Source: CAYRFE01 sp964423645 [NCBI: uncultured bacterium]
GTDB lineage: Bacteria > Macinerneyibacteriota > Macinerneyibacteria > Macinerneyibacteriales
Length of the DNA: 64,000 nucleotides
Direction of reading: 5' to 3'
Assembly: GCA_964423645.1 (NCBI GenBank)
Contig: CAYRFE010000008.1
Location: forward strand, 17,606-81,605
Below are positions 54,689 through 63,849 of this stretch, in pieces; positions within the stretch are counted from its first letter, which is position 1, and each line of letters opens with the position of its first letter. The translations under genes and the position numbers were made by a program. The notes beneath the pieces were generated by a model that did no database searches, was not told the DNA's origin, and saw only the letters and a program-made list of their open reading frames with translations.

Positions 54689-55483
54689 TTATACCAGTGC
54701 TACTAAATAGTAAAAAACAGGCGCGCTGAAAATCATTGAATCGAACCGGTCAAATATTCCTCCATGCCCGATAATGATAGTACTCGAATCTTTCACATTC
54801 GCATATCTCTTAATCAACGACTCTGCAAGATCACCCATTTGTACGGTAAGCGCAAAAACCATCATCCCGATTATTGCGTACGTGACCGAAATATGCAAAT
54901 AAGTATGAAACAATGCACATAAACCGGTGGGTACCGCAATTCCCCCGATAAACCCCTGAATTGATTTTTTCGGAGACACCGCAATCAGCCCTCGATGTTT
55001 TTTACCGAGCCACATTCCGAATGCATATGCTGCTGTATCGATCGTCCAAACCGAAATAAAAAATACAGGGAGCCACACCGCACCGCGTACAAGATTCATT
55101 TTTGCCACAACTAGATAATGCGAGAAAAATATAATATATATATTTGCAAATACGGCAATAAGCATTCTTCGCAGATCGCGTTCTCGTTCATCATTATACA
55201 TTATAACTTCAAACGATAAAATTGCGATAAATAGCACTACCATGACCAACGGATGAATGTGTCCGTTCCATAACGTGATAAGCATGACATAGGCAGCAAA
55301 CAGAACAGTTAAACCAAAATACATCACTCGTTTCACTGCGAACATCCGATATATTTCAAACACCGCCCCACACGCGATCACAAAGGTAAACACCGTGATC
55401 CATACGGGATTTTTCGTATACCCGATAAACAATATCACGGGAATAAAAACAACAGCTACGATAAGACGGTGTATCAGATTCAT
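54689..55483 (-). CDS. cdsA: Phosphatidate cytidylyltransferase
   Basis: It makes CDP-diacylglycerol, the precursor for phospholipid head groups. The 264-aa membrane protein has about eight helices and the family signature near the C-terminus, GDLAESLIKRYANVKDSS followed by HGGIFDRFDS. An SPKKSIQGFIGG segment precedes it. The start overlaps the uppS stop as ATGA. It is the last gene of the ribosomal-protein/isoprenoid operon. Confidence 0.93.
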   Translation of the reverse strand: MNLIHRLIVAVVFIPVILFIGYTKNPVWITVFTFVIACGAVFEIYRMFAVKRVMYFGLTVLFAAYVMLITLWNGHIHPLVMVVLFIAILSFEVIMYNDERERDLRRMLIAVFANIYIIFFSHYLVVAKMNLVRGAVWLPVFFISVWTIDTAAYAFGMWLGKKHRGLIAVSPKKSIQGFIGGIAVPTGLCALFHTYLHISVTYAIIGMMVFALTVQMGDLAESLIKRYANVKDSSTIIIGHGGIFDRFDSMIFSAPVFYYLVALV

Positions 55484-56169
55484 GGTCTTCCTCCAAATCG
55501 TCGTTGGCGTGTAACAAACCAGTCCAGTGCGACATCAAACTCATCTTCATTAAAATCAGGCCATAAGACTTGAGTAATATACATTTCACTGTACACACTC
55601 TGCCATACTAAAAAGTTCGAAAGTCGTTGTTCACCGCTCGTACGTATGATCAGATCGGGATCCGGAATATCCGGAGCATACAGATATCGCCCGATAGTAG
55701 TATCATCGATCATGTCGACCGGAACGCCTTCGGCAACAAGTTTTCGAACAGCGTCAATGATCTCGGCTCGCCCGCCGTAATTAAGCGCAACACATACAGT
55801 AATTGTTGTACACTGCGATGTTGCTTTTTCAATTGAATCCATTTGTTGTAATAATTCGGGAGATAATCGCTCACGCCGTCCAATAAACCGTATCCGTACA
55901 CCTTTTTCGAGCATACGTGATAATTCACGGGCAAAGGCGGTTTTAAAAAGATCCATCAGATAGGAGACTTCTTTTTTAGGACGTGTCCAATTTTCCCACG
56001 AAAATGCATATAACGTTATAAAACGCACACCGCGCATCGCTGCATGCTCAACGATACGCGGCACTACGTCAACACCTTTTTTATGCCCGGCAATATGGGG
56101 TAAAAGCTTTTTTTCCGCCCAACGACCATTTCCATCCATAATGATAGCCACATGGCCGGGAACAGACAC
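55480..56169 (-). CDS. uppS: Isoprenyl transferase (undecaprenyl diphosphate synthase)
   Basis: It makes the C55 lipid carrier for peptidoglycan and other surface glycans. The catalytic Asp12 is in IIMDGNGRWA, followed by the H-x2-G-x3-G motif in AGHKKGVD, FSWENWTRPKKEV and the C-terminal RTSGEQRLSNFLVWQSVYSE. It is 229 aa, a normal length. It starts with GTG directly after the frr stop (TAAGTG) and has GGAGG inside the end of frr. Confidence 0.95.
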   Translation of the reverse strand: MSVPGHVAIIMDGNGRWAEKKLLPHIAGHKKGVDVVPRIVEHAAMRGVRFITLYAFSWENWTRPKKEVSYLMDLFKTAFARELSRMLEKGVRIRFIGRRERLSPELLQQMDSIEKATSQCTTITVCVALNYGGRAEIIDAVRKLVAEGVPVDMIDDTTIGRYLYAPDIPDPDLIIRTSGEQRLSNFLVWQSVYSEMYITQVLWPDFNEDEFDVALDWFVTRQRRFGGRP

Positions 56170-56727
56170 TTATACCTCCATTATCTCGATTTCTTTTTTA
56201 GAAAGCATTATATCTGCTTCCCGAATATAATTATCGGTGGTTTTTTGTATCTCATCTAAAACTCTTTTTTCAAGATCTTCAGGAATCTCGCCGTCTTTTT
56301 TCATTTTTTTCACACGTTCGTTTTCATCACGGCGTATATTTCTTATGGCTACCTTTGCATCTTCGGAGTATTTTTTCGCAATCTTAACAAATTCCTTGCG
56401 TCGTTCTTCTGACAACGGAGGAATAGGTAAACGAATAATCTTACCGTCATTAAGCGGATTCAATCCAAGATCTGAGGCACGGATCGCTTTCTCGATCGCC
56501 GCGATAAGGGTTATTTCCCATGGAGCAATCGTTATCGTTCGTGCATCTGGAACTGAGACCGTTCCAACCTGTGAAACCGCAGTAGGCTGGCCGTAATAAT
56601 CAATCTTAACATTATCCAGAATTGATGCAGATGCACGTCCGGTGCGAATTTTATGAAATTCTTCCTTCAGCACCGCAAGTGTTTTCTCCATTTTCTGTTC
56701 ACTTTCCTTCACAATCTTGTCTTTCAT
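56170..56727 (-). CDS. frr: Ribosome recycling factor
   Basis: It splits post-termination ribosomes with EF-G. The HKIRTGRASASILDNVKIDYYG segment (residues about 26-48) and RKEFVKIAKKYSEDAKVAIRNIRRDEN are typical. The ATG at 56727 gives 185 aa, exactly the usual length, and AAGGAG lies nine bases upstream; the TTG three codons earlier is too close to that site. It lies between pyrH and uppS. Confidence 0.96.
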   Translation of the reverse strand: MKDKIVKESEQKMEKTLAVLKEEFHKIRTGRASASILDNVKIDYYGQPTAVSQVGTVSVPDARTITIAPWEITLIAAIEKAIRASDLGLNPLNDGKIIRLPIPPLSEERRKEFVKIAKKYSEDAKVAIRNIRRDENERVKKMKKDGEIPEDLEKRVLDEIQKTTDNYIREADIMLSKKEIEIMEV

Positions 56728-56751
56728 GACACACAACTCCTTTCAAGAACG

Positions 56752-57453
56752 TCAGTGTATAAACGAGTGTATACACGTACCTGACACTGCGTCGTGTAAA
56801 TTATCCATGGAAGAAAAATCAAACACCATAATCGGAATTCGTCGTTCACGACAAAGCGATACCGCAGTCGCATCCATTACGCCTAAATTTTTCAATAAAT
56901 AATCGTCATATGTAATGGTTTCATAGCGGACCGCATTTACATTATTTTTGGGATCTTTATCGTAGACACCGTCTACCTTTGTCGCTTTTATAAGTACTTC
57001 AGCGCTTATTTCTGTTGCTCGCAATGCGGCAGCAGAGTCGGTGCTAAAAAAGGGGTTCCCCGTTCCACCGGTAAATATGAGCACATGTGAATGTATGTCT
57101 TCAAGCACCCGGTCAATGAAAAAGCGCTCTGCAATACCGTCAACCGCAAATGCAGAATAATTCTTCGCAGGAATCCCCTTCATTCGTAATGCAGTCTCCA
57201 ACGCCATTCCGTTGATAACCGTTCCGACCATACCCATTTGATGTGCTTTGGGTTCGGGAAAATGCATATTTCTTATAAGCGCACTCCCTCTGAAAATATT
57301 CCCCCCGCCTATCACTATTCCGATCTCTATACCGGCGTTACGACACGCAGCTATCTGCATAGTAATAGATTCAAGGGCACGGGGATTAACCCCGAACCCT
57401 TGATCTCCGGAGAGCAACTCTCCGCTGAGTTTTAAAAGTATCCGTGTATACAT
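56752..57453 (-). CDS. pyrH: UMP kinase
   Basis: It phosphorylates UMP to UDP. The 233-aa amino-acid-kinase-fold protein has RILLKLSGELLSGD at the start, IGIVIGGGNIFRGS, MGMVGTVINGMALE, FTGGTGNPFFSTDSAAALRA and KVDGVYDKDP. The start codon overlaps the tsf stop as TAATG, so the two are translationally coupled. Confidence 0.96.
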   Translation of the reverse strand: MYTRILLKLSGELLSGDQGFGVNPRALESITMQIAACRNAGIEIGIVIGGGNIFRGSALIRNMHFPEPKAHQMGMVGTVINGMALETALRMKGIPAKNYSAFAVDGIAERFFIDRVLEDIHSHVLIFTGGTGNPFFSTDSAAALRATEISAEVLIKATKVDGVYDKDPKNNVNAVRYETITYDDYLLKNLGVMDATAVSLCRERRIPIMVFDFSSMDNLHDAVSGTCIHSFIH

Positions 57454-58049
57454 TATTCCCCAAGCTCAAACCGTACAAAACGGCGAACTTGAATATTTTC
57501 ACCAAGTTTGGCAATATACCCGTTGATGTATTCCTTCACGGTGAGTTTATCATCTTTTATAAATGCTTGTTCAAGCAGACATGTTTCTTTGTAGAATTTT
57601 TTGTCTAACATACCTTCGACAATTTGATCGACACGTTCAGCAGGTTTACCTTCGGCAAGCATTTTTTCCCTATAAATCGCGCGCTCTTTTTCAACCATAC
57701 CTTGATCGACGTCTTCACGACGAACAACGGTAGGATTCGCTGCAGCGATTTGCATTGCGACATCTTTTACCATAGTTTTAAAATCATCGGTCTTAGCCAC
57801 GAAATCGGTTTCACACCCGATCTCAACCAAAACACCGATTTTATTCGTCGCATGAACGTATGAACCTATTGCACCTTCTTTGGTCGCACGATCGGCCTTT
57901 TTCGCAGCAGAGGCAATACCTTTTTTGCGAAGATAATCAACTGCTTTTTCTATATCGCCTTGTGTTTCAGTAAGTGCTTTTTTACAGTCCATCATCCCCG
58001 CGCCGGTTTTTTGGCGAAGTTCATTAACAATTTTTGCATTAATTTCCAT
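57453..58049 (-). CDS. tsf: Elongation factor Ts
   Basis: It exchanges nucleotide on EF-Tu. The N-terminal domain has [16 protein letters not shown], and the core has [17 protein letters not shown]. It is 198 aa, the short form found in many non-proteobacterial lineages, without the duplicated core of the E. coli protein. AAGGAG precedes the ATG. Confidence 0.96.
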   Translation of the reverse strand: MEINAKIVNELRQKTGAGMMDCKKALTETQGDIEKAVDYLRKKGIASAAKKADRATKEGAIGSYVHATNKIGVLVEIGCETDFVAKTDDFKTMVKDVAMQIAAANPTVVRREDVDQGMVEKERAIYREKMLAEGKPAERVDQIVEGMLDKKFYKETCLLEQAFIKDDKLTVKEYINGYIAKLGENIQVRRFVRFELGE

Positions 58050-58070
58050 AGTGTTCTCCTTAACGTGTTA

Positions 58071-58838
58071 TTACGCGTCTTTGCTTTCCGCTTCGTCAGC
58101 GGTTACCTCAGCAGTTACCTGAGCAGGAATATGTTCATTAATTTCTCTGCCCTCAAGATTACGCTGCAGACCTTCCATAACAGCATTGGCAACAACTTCA
58201 GAAATCAGTTTTATTGAACGAATTGCATCGTCATTACCGGGGATTACATAATCCACTTCGTCCGGGTTACAGTTTGTATCAACCAACCCGACGATAGTAA
58301 TACCGAGCTTTTTCGCTTCTAAAATAGCATTATGTTCTTTTTTAGTGTCGACGACGAAAATCAACGCGGGAGCTTCGGTCATTTCCTTGATCCCTGTAAA
58401 AATCTTTTCCATTTTTTCGCGTTGTTTACGGAGTTCGATAATCTCTTTTTTGCTGATTTTATCAAACTTCCCTGTCTTTTCAATTTCGTCAATCTTTTTA
58501 AAATGATCTACGCGTTGACGTATGGTACGAATATTGGTCATCATTCCGCCCAACCAGCGGTAATTAACATACGGCATCCCGCAACGATCAGCTTCGCCGG
58601 CAATGGCGTCCTGAGCTTGTTTTTTGGTGCCGACAAACAATACTTTGCCGCCGTTTTCAACAACACGTTTAATTTCATTGTATGCCTCATCGATCAATCC
58701 GGTCGTTTTTTGAAGATCGATAATATGAATACCGTTTTTTGCACCGAAAATGTATGGTTTCATTTTCGGATCCCAGCGCTTGGTCTGATGTCCGAAGTGA
58801 ACACCCGACTCAAGAAGTCGCTTCATGGAAACTACCAT
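58071..58838 (-). CDS. rpsB: Ribosomal protein S2
   Basis: This small-subunit protein starts [22 protein letters not shown], a typical sequence, and has the [15 protein letters not shown] segment ([15 protein letters not shown]). It is 255 aa with an acidic C-terminal tail. AAGGAGG precedes the ATG. It is followed by tsf after 21 bases, the usual pair. Confidence 0.97.
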   Translation of the reverse strand: MVVSMKRLLESGVHFGHQTKRWDPKMKPYIFGAKNGIHIIDLQKTTGLIDEAYNEIKRVVENGGKVLFVGTKKQAQDAIAGEADRCGMPYVNYRWLGGMMTNIRTIRQRVDHFKKIDEIEKTGKFDKISKKEIIELRKQREKMEKIFTGIKEMTEAPALIFVVDTKKEHNAILEAKKLGITIVGLVDTNCNPDEVDYVIPGNDDAIRSIKLISEVVANAVMEGLQRNLEGREINEHIPAQVTAEVTADEAESKDA

Positions 58839-58865
58839 ATAATTTGCCTCCTTTGGTTAAACCTC

Positions 58866-58909
58866 CAATTCCGCTCAAGGCTTTTACGCCCACCAACTAC
58901 ACGGAATTG
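58866..58909 (-). promoter_or_regulatory. Candidate rpsB leader structure
   Basis: An eight-pair stem CAATTCCG/CGGAATTG (58866-58873 with 58902-58909) encloses a small GGC/GCC hairpin in the rpsI-rpsB gap, about 27 bases before the rpsB start. Leader RNAs that bind S2 are known in other bacteria; whether this one is such a leader is inference. Confidence 0.4.
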
Positions 58910-58937
58910 TGTGGAATAAAACATATACCCTTGTCTG

Positions 58938-59327
58938 TTAACGTTTCGAGAACTGGAAGCGTCTGCGCGCACCGCGTTGTCCGTATTTCTTACGTTCTTT
59001 CATTCTCGGATCACGTTTCAGAAATCCGGCTTTTTTCAATACAGGACGCAATGTTTCATCCATTTTAACCAAAGCACGTGCAAGACCATGGCGTATTGCT
59101 CCCGCCTGACCGCTCAAACCACCACCATGAACATTAATATGTACATCATAACGACTTAACATATTTAATACTGCAAGTGGGCTTTTCACGACATCCTGAT
59201 ACGCACCAACGGTAAAATATTGTCCCATTTCAAGTTTATTGATGGTAACAAGTCCTTTTCCGGTCAATAAACGAACACGGGCAACTGCAGTTTTACGACG
59301 TCCTGTTCCCCAGTATACTGTTGTCAC
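58938..59327 (-). CDS. rpsI: Ribosomal protein S9
   Basis: The 129-aa protein starts with GTG ([18 protein letters not shown]), has [19 protein letters not shown], and ends with the positively charged tail ...[10 protein letters not shown] that contacts tRNA in the P site. GGGAGGGG precedes the start. It pairs with rplM 21 bases upstream. Confidence 0.96.
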   Translation of the reverse strand: MTTVYWGTGRRKTAVARVRLLTGKGLVTINKLEMGQYFTVGAYQDVVKSPLAVLNMLSRYDVHINVHGGGLSGQAGAIRHGLARALVKMDETLRPVLKKAGFLKRDPRMKERKKYGQRGARRRFQFSKR

Positions 59328-59348
59328 ACTACCCCTCCCTTCTTTACG

Positions 59349-59783
59349 TTATTTTGTAACTTTGATCAATTCCGGCTGTTGAGCCGCATGACCGTGTTCA
59401 GCACCTTCAAACACCTTAAGACGCGTGAGCATACGATCACCGAGTTTGTTTTTCGGAAGCATACCGCGTACGGCCTTCGAAACAACAAATTCCGGTTTTT
59501 CACGCATGAGACTGTCATAACGGCGTTCAGTCAATCCGCCCGGATAACCTGAGTGGCGATAATAAAATTTTTGAGTCAATTTATTACCTGTCAATCGTAC
59601 CTTCGCCGCATTAATAATAACTACATAATCACCGGTATCGACCATCGGTGAAAACATAGGCTTATTTTTGCCGCGGAGAATAAGCGCCACTCTCGATGCC
59701 AAACGACCAAGAACTTCGTTGCTGGCATCCACGACATACCACTTACGCTGTATGTCTTCTTTTTTTGGCAAAAAACTTTTCAT
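59349..59783 (-). CDS. rplM: Ribosomal protein L13
   Basis: This 144-aa protein has WYVVDASNEVLGRLASRVALILRGKNKP near the start and the later GMLPKNKLGDRMLTRLKVFEG segment. I start at the second of two adjacent ATGs (59783) because AAGGAGGG fits it better. A longer frame upstream (to 59825) covers the leader region and is unlikely to be translated. It heads the rplM-rpsI pair. Confidence 0.96.
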   Translation of the reverse strand: MKSFLPKKEDIQRKWYVVDASNEVLGRLASRVALILRGKNKPMFSPMVDTGDYVVIINAAKVRLTGNKLTQKFYYRHSGYPGGLTERRYDSLMREKPEFVVSKAVRGMLPKNKLGDRMLTRLKVFEGAEHGHAAQQPELIKVTK

Positions 59784-59839
59784 CATACCCTCCTTACACT
59801 GGATATACTTCGCCCACTGATGCATTATCGCTCGGTCAT

Positions 59840-59866
59840 ATTATAAGCATCGCATTTTAATGTCAA
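59840..59866 (-). promoter_or_regulatory. Promoter of rplM-rpsI
   Basis: TTGACA (59861-59866) and TATAAT (59840-59845) on the minus strand, with a slightly short spacer of 15 bp. Confidence 0.5.
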
Positions 59867-60079
59867 GAAAAAAACACGCTATCTGCCTGCCATAATACAA
59901 AATACTTGTTATTTCGCGTGTTTCTTCGAAAAAATGGATTTTCCGCTGCTCATTCAAATTTTTTCTAAAAATTTTCACCATCATAAAAAAAAGAGCGCAT
60001 TTCGGCATCTTTGAACAAACAGCATGATTGGTTCATACAAACTATCTTTAACTTTCCCCATGTATTCATTATTTTTACG
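59867..60079. other. Divergent intergenic stretch, nothing recognised
   Basis: AT-rich spacer between rplM and the HDOD gene. No ORF, repeat or strong hairpin is visible. Confidence 0.4.
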
Positions 60080-60108
60080 TTCATTTTCATCTGTATATAT
60101 GCTATAAT
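60080..60108 (+). promoter_or_regulatory. Possible promoter of the HDOD gene
   Basis: A clear -10 TATAAT (60103-60108) with a weak -35 TTCATT (60080-60085), 17 bp apart. Confidence 0.45.
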
Positions 60109-60135
60109 AAACAATAAAATTACGGAGGTAGAGTC

Positions 60136-60999
60136 ATGCCGGATTTATCAGCTATAATGAGTAAAGTTCAGGAATTACCCACACTTCCCGATGTCAGTAT
60201 GAAAATCTTAAAACTTGTCAATGAAAGTTCAACGTCTACTCAATCGCTTGCAAAAATAATTGAACGAGATCCCGCATTGGCAACGAAGATCTTAAAATTC
60301 ATTAACTCCGCATATTTTTCACTTTCAAGGAAAATAACCAATATACAACAAGCGGTTACCTACCTTGGATTTCATCACATATCACAGTTGGTCATATCAG
60401 TTACAATTTTCAGTAAAATGGATTTTTCAAACGGAGTATTTTCCATGGAGAATTTCTGGATTCACAGCATGTTTGTGGCTGATTACAGCAAAATCCTTGC
60501 GATCGTGTCAAAAAAAACAAACCCGGATGATGCCTACACCGCCGGGCTGTTGCATGATATCGGAAAAATGTTTTTGATAAAATATTTGACTCCGAATATG
60601 GAGGATATTCTTTCAACGGCATTTACAAATAAATCATTTTTATATGACGAAGAATATGCAAAAATGAAAATAGACCACAATATGACCGGAGAATGGTTAT
60701 CGAAAAACTGGAAACTTCCCGGATATATTTGTGATGCATGTCACTATCATAATATGCCGTTTGAAAAACGAAAGCATGTCTCAATGCTTGATCCGGGACT
60801 CGTTAATTGCGTCTCGTTAGCAAATAAATTAATGAATATAAAACTGAAAGGCTATAGCGGAAGCTATGGAGAATACACGATCGAAAAGGCAGAACTTGAT
60901 GCGTTGGGTGTAAGCGTCACGGATCTTGTACAATACGAATCGGGTATGGAAGCTCGCCTTCAAAGCGCAAAAGAGATGTTACATATTATCAAGGAATAA
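60136..60999 (+). CDS. HDOD-domain signalling protein
   Basis: This is a 287-aa HDOD protein. The typical LPTLPDVSMKILKLVNESSTSTQSLAKIIERDPALATKILKFINSAYFS opening (seen in pieces at residues 13-60) and AVTYLGFHHISQLVIS are followed by AGLLHDIGKMFLIKY, which keeps the HD residues, and later HNMTGEWLSKNWKLP. HDOD proteins usually lack enzyme activity, so the retained HD may bind a ligand. CGGAGG precedes the ATG. Such proteins occur with chemotaxis and stress signalling; no partner is adjacent. Confidence 0.9.
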   Translation: MPDLSAIMSKVQELPTLPDVSMKILKLVNESSTSTQSLAKIIERDPALATKILKFINSAYFSLSRKITNIQQAVTYLGFHHISQLVISVTIFSKMDFSNGVFSMENFWIHSMFVADYSKILAIVSKKTNPDDAYTAGLLHDIGKMFLIKYLTPNMEDILSTAFTNKSFLYDEEYAKMKIDHNMTGEWLSKNWKLPGYICDACHYHNMPFEKRKHVSMLDPGLVNCVSLANKLMNIKLKGYSGSYGEYTIEKAELDALGVSVTDLVQYESGMEARLQSAKEMLHIIKE

Positions 61000-61023
61000 T
61001 TCGGAACCGCTTATACGTTTTTT

Positions 61024-61983
61024 CTATTCGAAGTATGAATCATATATTATTTCTTTTATTTGATAGACCGTAAGGAAATCGTCCCTTTTGCAATCAAAGA
61101 TCTCCAAATGCAGATGCTCTCCCTTGTTTGGTTTACGCGCATTGATACCGGTATTGCCACCTTGCCCCAAAAGGGTACCGGAGCGAACTATTTGTCCGGG
61201 CACGACGACGACATTATACATATGAAAATAAAAATAATATCGTTCTGAAAAAGGATCGAACACAATGACACCATTGCCGCTGTGGGGGCTTAAACCGCCT
61301 GCATTTGTCGTGACATCGCTCGTCCATTCCCGAGCAGCGGCTACTATGATTCCCGGTGTATACGAATAGATTGAAGGTCCTATCTGCTCATCTCCGAGTA
61401 TTTTTGTTTCGGTAAAAAACAAATCAAGTGCCGTTTGATGCCCCTCCCGTAAACGATACGTAAGAGGGCGAAAAAACATTCCTTCATCAACAATCCGTGT
61501 AGAATAATAGTGCGGAATAGTATCAGCGCTCCATGCATAATACATACTGAATAACGCATGGTATCGTTTTCTGTTTTGAAACGCATCAGAGCGTAATACA
61601 AGGAGCTTTCTATAAAAATCGCCGTAACTCCCTTTTTCTTGAGCGAATATGGTGCATTTTTGGCGTATGAACTCTTCAGAGGCCAACATTGCATATATGA
61701 AAACAGCGGGGGGGCATATCTGGGCTCCGACTTCTTGACGTACAACAATTCCGCGCTGAATCGCTTCATACGTCGTGAGCATCTGGTGTTCATATTCACT
61801 GTCCGATAACTTTACCATATACGAGTATTCAAGATCGGAAAATAAAACATCCCGCTCTCGCATTACATTAATTACGACGCGCATTTCATCAGAAACGTAA
61901 GTATTTATCATGACAAAAAACGAAGCTAATACAAAAAACCATACGGTTATTTTTAAAATAATTATTTTAACATGAGCAGTCAT
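61024..61983 (-). CDS. Membrane-anchored M23-family peptidase
   Basis: This 319-aa protein has an N-terminal membrane anchor (about residues 5-28) and a C-terminal LytM/M23 domain. The zinc motif begins GHQTALDLFF, where His and Asp are separated by one residue more than in the usual HxxxD. The rest (GNGVIVFDP, FYFHMY, PGQIVRSGTLLGQGGNTG, HLHLEIF) is normal. It may cut peptidoglycan or be a degenerate LytM factor. The start at 61983 follows the predicted promoter by six bases; the frame continues upstream through the promoter, so that part is unlikely to be translated. Confidence 0.82.
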   Translation of the reverse strand: MTAHVKIIILKITVWFFVLASFFVMINTYVSDEMRVVINVMRERDVLFSDLEYSYMVKLSDSEYEHQMLTTYEAIQRGIVVRQEVGAQICPPAVFIYAMLASEEFIRQKCTIFAQEKGSYGDFYRKLLVLRSDAFQNRKRYHALFSMYYAWSADTIPHYYSTRIVDEGMFFRPLTYRLREGHQTALDLFFTETKILGDEQIGPSIYSYTPGIIVAAAREWTSDVTTNAGGLSPHSGNGVIVFDPFSERYYFYFHMYNVVVVPGQIVRSGTLLGQGGNTGINARKPNKGEHLHLEIFDCKRDDFLTVYQIKEIIYDSYFE

Positions 61984-61989
61984 ACAGAG

Positions 61990-62018
61990 AGCATAGTTTT
62001 TAAAAACGGTTTTGTCAA
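61990..62018 (-). promoter_or_regulatory. Promoter of the M23 peptidase gene, predicted leaderless
   Basis: TTGACA (62013-62018), a 17-bp spacer and TATGCT (61990-61995) on the minus strand, with the -10 box six bases before the ATG. There is no Shine-Dalgarno sequence. Confidence 0.6.
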
Positions 62019-62076
62019 TTACTTCTCCCATTATTTATATTTTTTTTCATCTGTATGGCAATTCAGACTCAACAAG

Positions 62077-62105
62077 TTGACAATGCCGCGTATATCTGAT
62101 ATGAT
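62077..62105 (+). promoter_or_regulatory. Promoter of the nitroreductase gene
   Basis: TTGACA (62077-62082), a 17-bp spacer and TATGAT (62100-62105), 28 bases before the ATG. Confidence 0.65.
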
Positions 62106-62133
62106 AACAATTCATATAGTATGGAGGGTGTAT

Positions 62134-62700
62134 ATGGAAGTTCAAAATGCACTACATGATCGTCGTTCATATCGTGCACTCGATACATGTAAATTTTCTG
62201 ATTTCATTATTCATGAACTTGCCACAGCAGCGTCGCTTGCACCGTCGTGTTTTAATAATCAACCGTGGCGTTTTGTTTTTGTATCGAATGAATTACTCCT
62301 CAAAGAAATGCATTCGGTGTATTCGCCTGGGAATGAATGGGCAAGCGCAGGGTCCGGTGTAATAGCCGTGCTTTCCAAAAAAGAGCTGGATTGCATCATC
62401 GGAGATCGATTATATTATCAATTCGATACCGGCATTGCCGTAGGGCTTTTGATGTTACGAGCTGTTGAATTGGGACTGGTCACTCATGCGATCGCAGGAT
62501 TCAACGTCGAAAAAACACGAAAATTGCTTGCGGTCCCTCAGGATTATGACATTATCACGCTTATTATTGTGGGGGCAAAAGGCAAATCGGATAATCCGCT
62601 CCTCACTGATGCACAAAAAGAAGCCGAGTCGGTTCGTCCTCAACGTAAAAATATTGACGAGATTCGTTTTATAAATAAATATTCTCAGGATAAAGGATGA
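62134..62700 (+). CDS. Nitroreductase-family flavoprotein
   Basis: This is a 188-aa FMN-dependent oxidoreductase of the nitroreductase family. RRSYRAL near the start, APSCFNNQPWRFVFV (residues about 34-48, the FMN loop) and TGIAVGLLMLRAVELGLVTHAIAGFN are visible. Substrates vary widely in the family. I start at the ATG at 62134 because GGAGGG lies seven bases upstream and the promoter lies just before; an in-frame TTG far upstream would include the promoter. The gene ends seven bases before the next gene. Confidence 0.9.
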   Translation: MEVQNALHDRRSYRALDTCKFSDFIIHELATAASLAPSCFNNQPWRFVFVSNELLLKEMHSVYSPGNEWASAGSGVIAVLSKKELDCIIGDRLYYQFDTGIAVGLLMLRAVELGLVTHAIAGFNVEKTRKLLAVPQDYDIITLIIVGAKGKSDNPLLTDAQKEAESVRPQRKNIDEIRFINKYSQDKG

Positions 62701-62706
62701 TACTCT

Positions 62707-63849
62707 ATGGAAAATCGTAAAATTTTGTATATTGAAGATGATTCGTTGATCATGGAACTCTTTCGCGCCTCATTTGAACAATTTCTTCCTCATACTACTT
62801 TTTACGGTGCATCAACCGGGAAAGAAGGATTAGAAATTGCCCGTACAATTCACCCTCATCTGATAATGCTTGACATGGGGCTCCCCGATATGGCGGGTAT
62901 TGATATTTTGATCGAACTAAAAAAAGATCCTCACTTTACGGCTACACCCGTTATCGTCGTAACCGGCAGTACTGACTCTGACGATAAAATGGCGGCTCTG
63001 GAAAACGGAGCGATTGATTTCTTGAGTAAGCCCTGCAATATTCGAGAACTTATTGCTCGGATCACACTGCATTTACGGCAGATCGACTACATACAAAAAA
63101 TAGAAGAAAAAAACGCCCAATTGGAAGAGGATCTTGAAGCGGGAAGAAAAATTCAATTTAAACTGTTGCCCCCTAAGCAAAGAGAGATCGGGCCGTTCAC
63201 CTTCAACGGTTTTCTCTTCCCCTCGATGCACTTAAGCGGAGATTTTTTAGATTATTTTCCAATTGATGAACGTTATACCGGTTTTTATATTGCAGATGTT
63301 TCAGGACACGGCGTATCATCTGCATTTGTAACGGTCTTTTTGAAAAGCTTTGTACAAAATGCCCTTGAGCAGTACCATGGAGGCGTCGAGAAAGATATTA
63401 TTAATCCCGATAAATTGTGTTCAAAACTTAACAGGAATCTGCTGGATGAACGTCTCGGTAAATATATGACCGCTTTTTATGCTGTTATGGATTCCCAGAC
63501 AAACACATTGACCTACACCATAGCAGGTCAATATCCGTTTCCTATTATCACTCACATGGGTTCTACTCGATATCTTTCCGGCACGAATGTTCCATTAGGC
63601 TTGTTCCCGCAATCAGAATATAGTGCCGAAACTATTTCATTGGATGATATACATGAAATAATTCTCATATCTGACGGTGTTCTCGAGATACTTCCTCACC
63701 CTACTTTACGTGAAAAACAAAGTTTTTTATTGAACATCACACAAAAGACTGATATAACCATTGATAGCTTGGTTGAAGCATTCGGCTTACAAGAAAGAAC
63801 CTCGTTACCGGATGATATAACGTTTTTACTTGTCCAAAGGAGGAAATGA
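62707..63849 (+). CDS. Response regulator with PP2C/SpoIIE phosphatase output (RsbU-like)
   Basis: This 380-aa protein joins an N-terminal receiver (phospho-Asp56 in LIMLDMGLPDM, Lys108 in LSKPC) by a coiled linker (about 136-150) to a PP2C-type SpoIIE phosphatase (SGDFLDYF, ADVSGHGVSSAF, ISDGVLE, PDDITFLLV). Such proteins dephosphorylate a STAS anti-anti-sigma protein and so act in partner-switching. The next gene is a STAS protein, which supports that role. The stop is followed directly by the next ATG. Confidence 0.93.
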   Translation: MENRKILYIEDDSLIMELFRASFEQFLPHTTFYGASTGKEGLEIARTIHPHLIMLDMGLPDMAGIDILIELKKDPHFTATPVIVVTGSTDSDDKMAALENGAIDFLSKPCNIRELIARITLHLRQIDYIQKIEEKNAQLEEDLEAGRKIQFKLLPPKQREIGPFTFNGFLFPSMHLSGDFLDYFPIDERYTGFYIADVSGHGVSSAFVTVFLKSFVQNALEQYHGGVEKDIINPDKLCSKLNRNLLDERLGKYMTAFYAVMDSQTNTLTYTIAGQYPFPIITHMGSTRYLSGTNVPLGLFPQSEYSAETISLDDIHEIILISDGVLEILPHPTLREKQSFLLNITQKTDITIDSLVEAFGLQERTSLPDDITFLLVQRRK

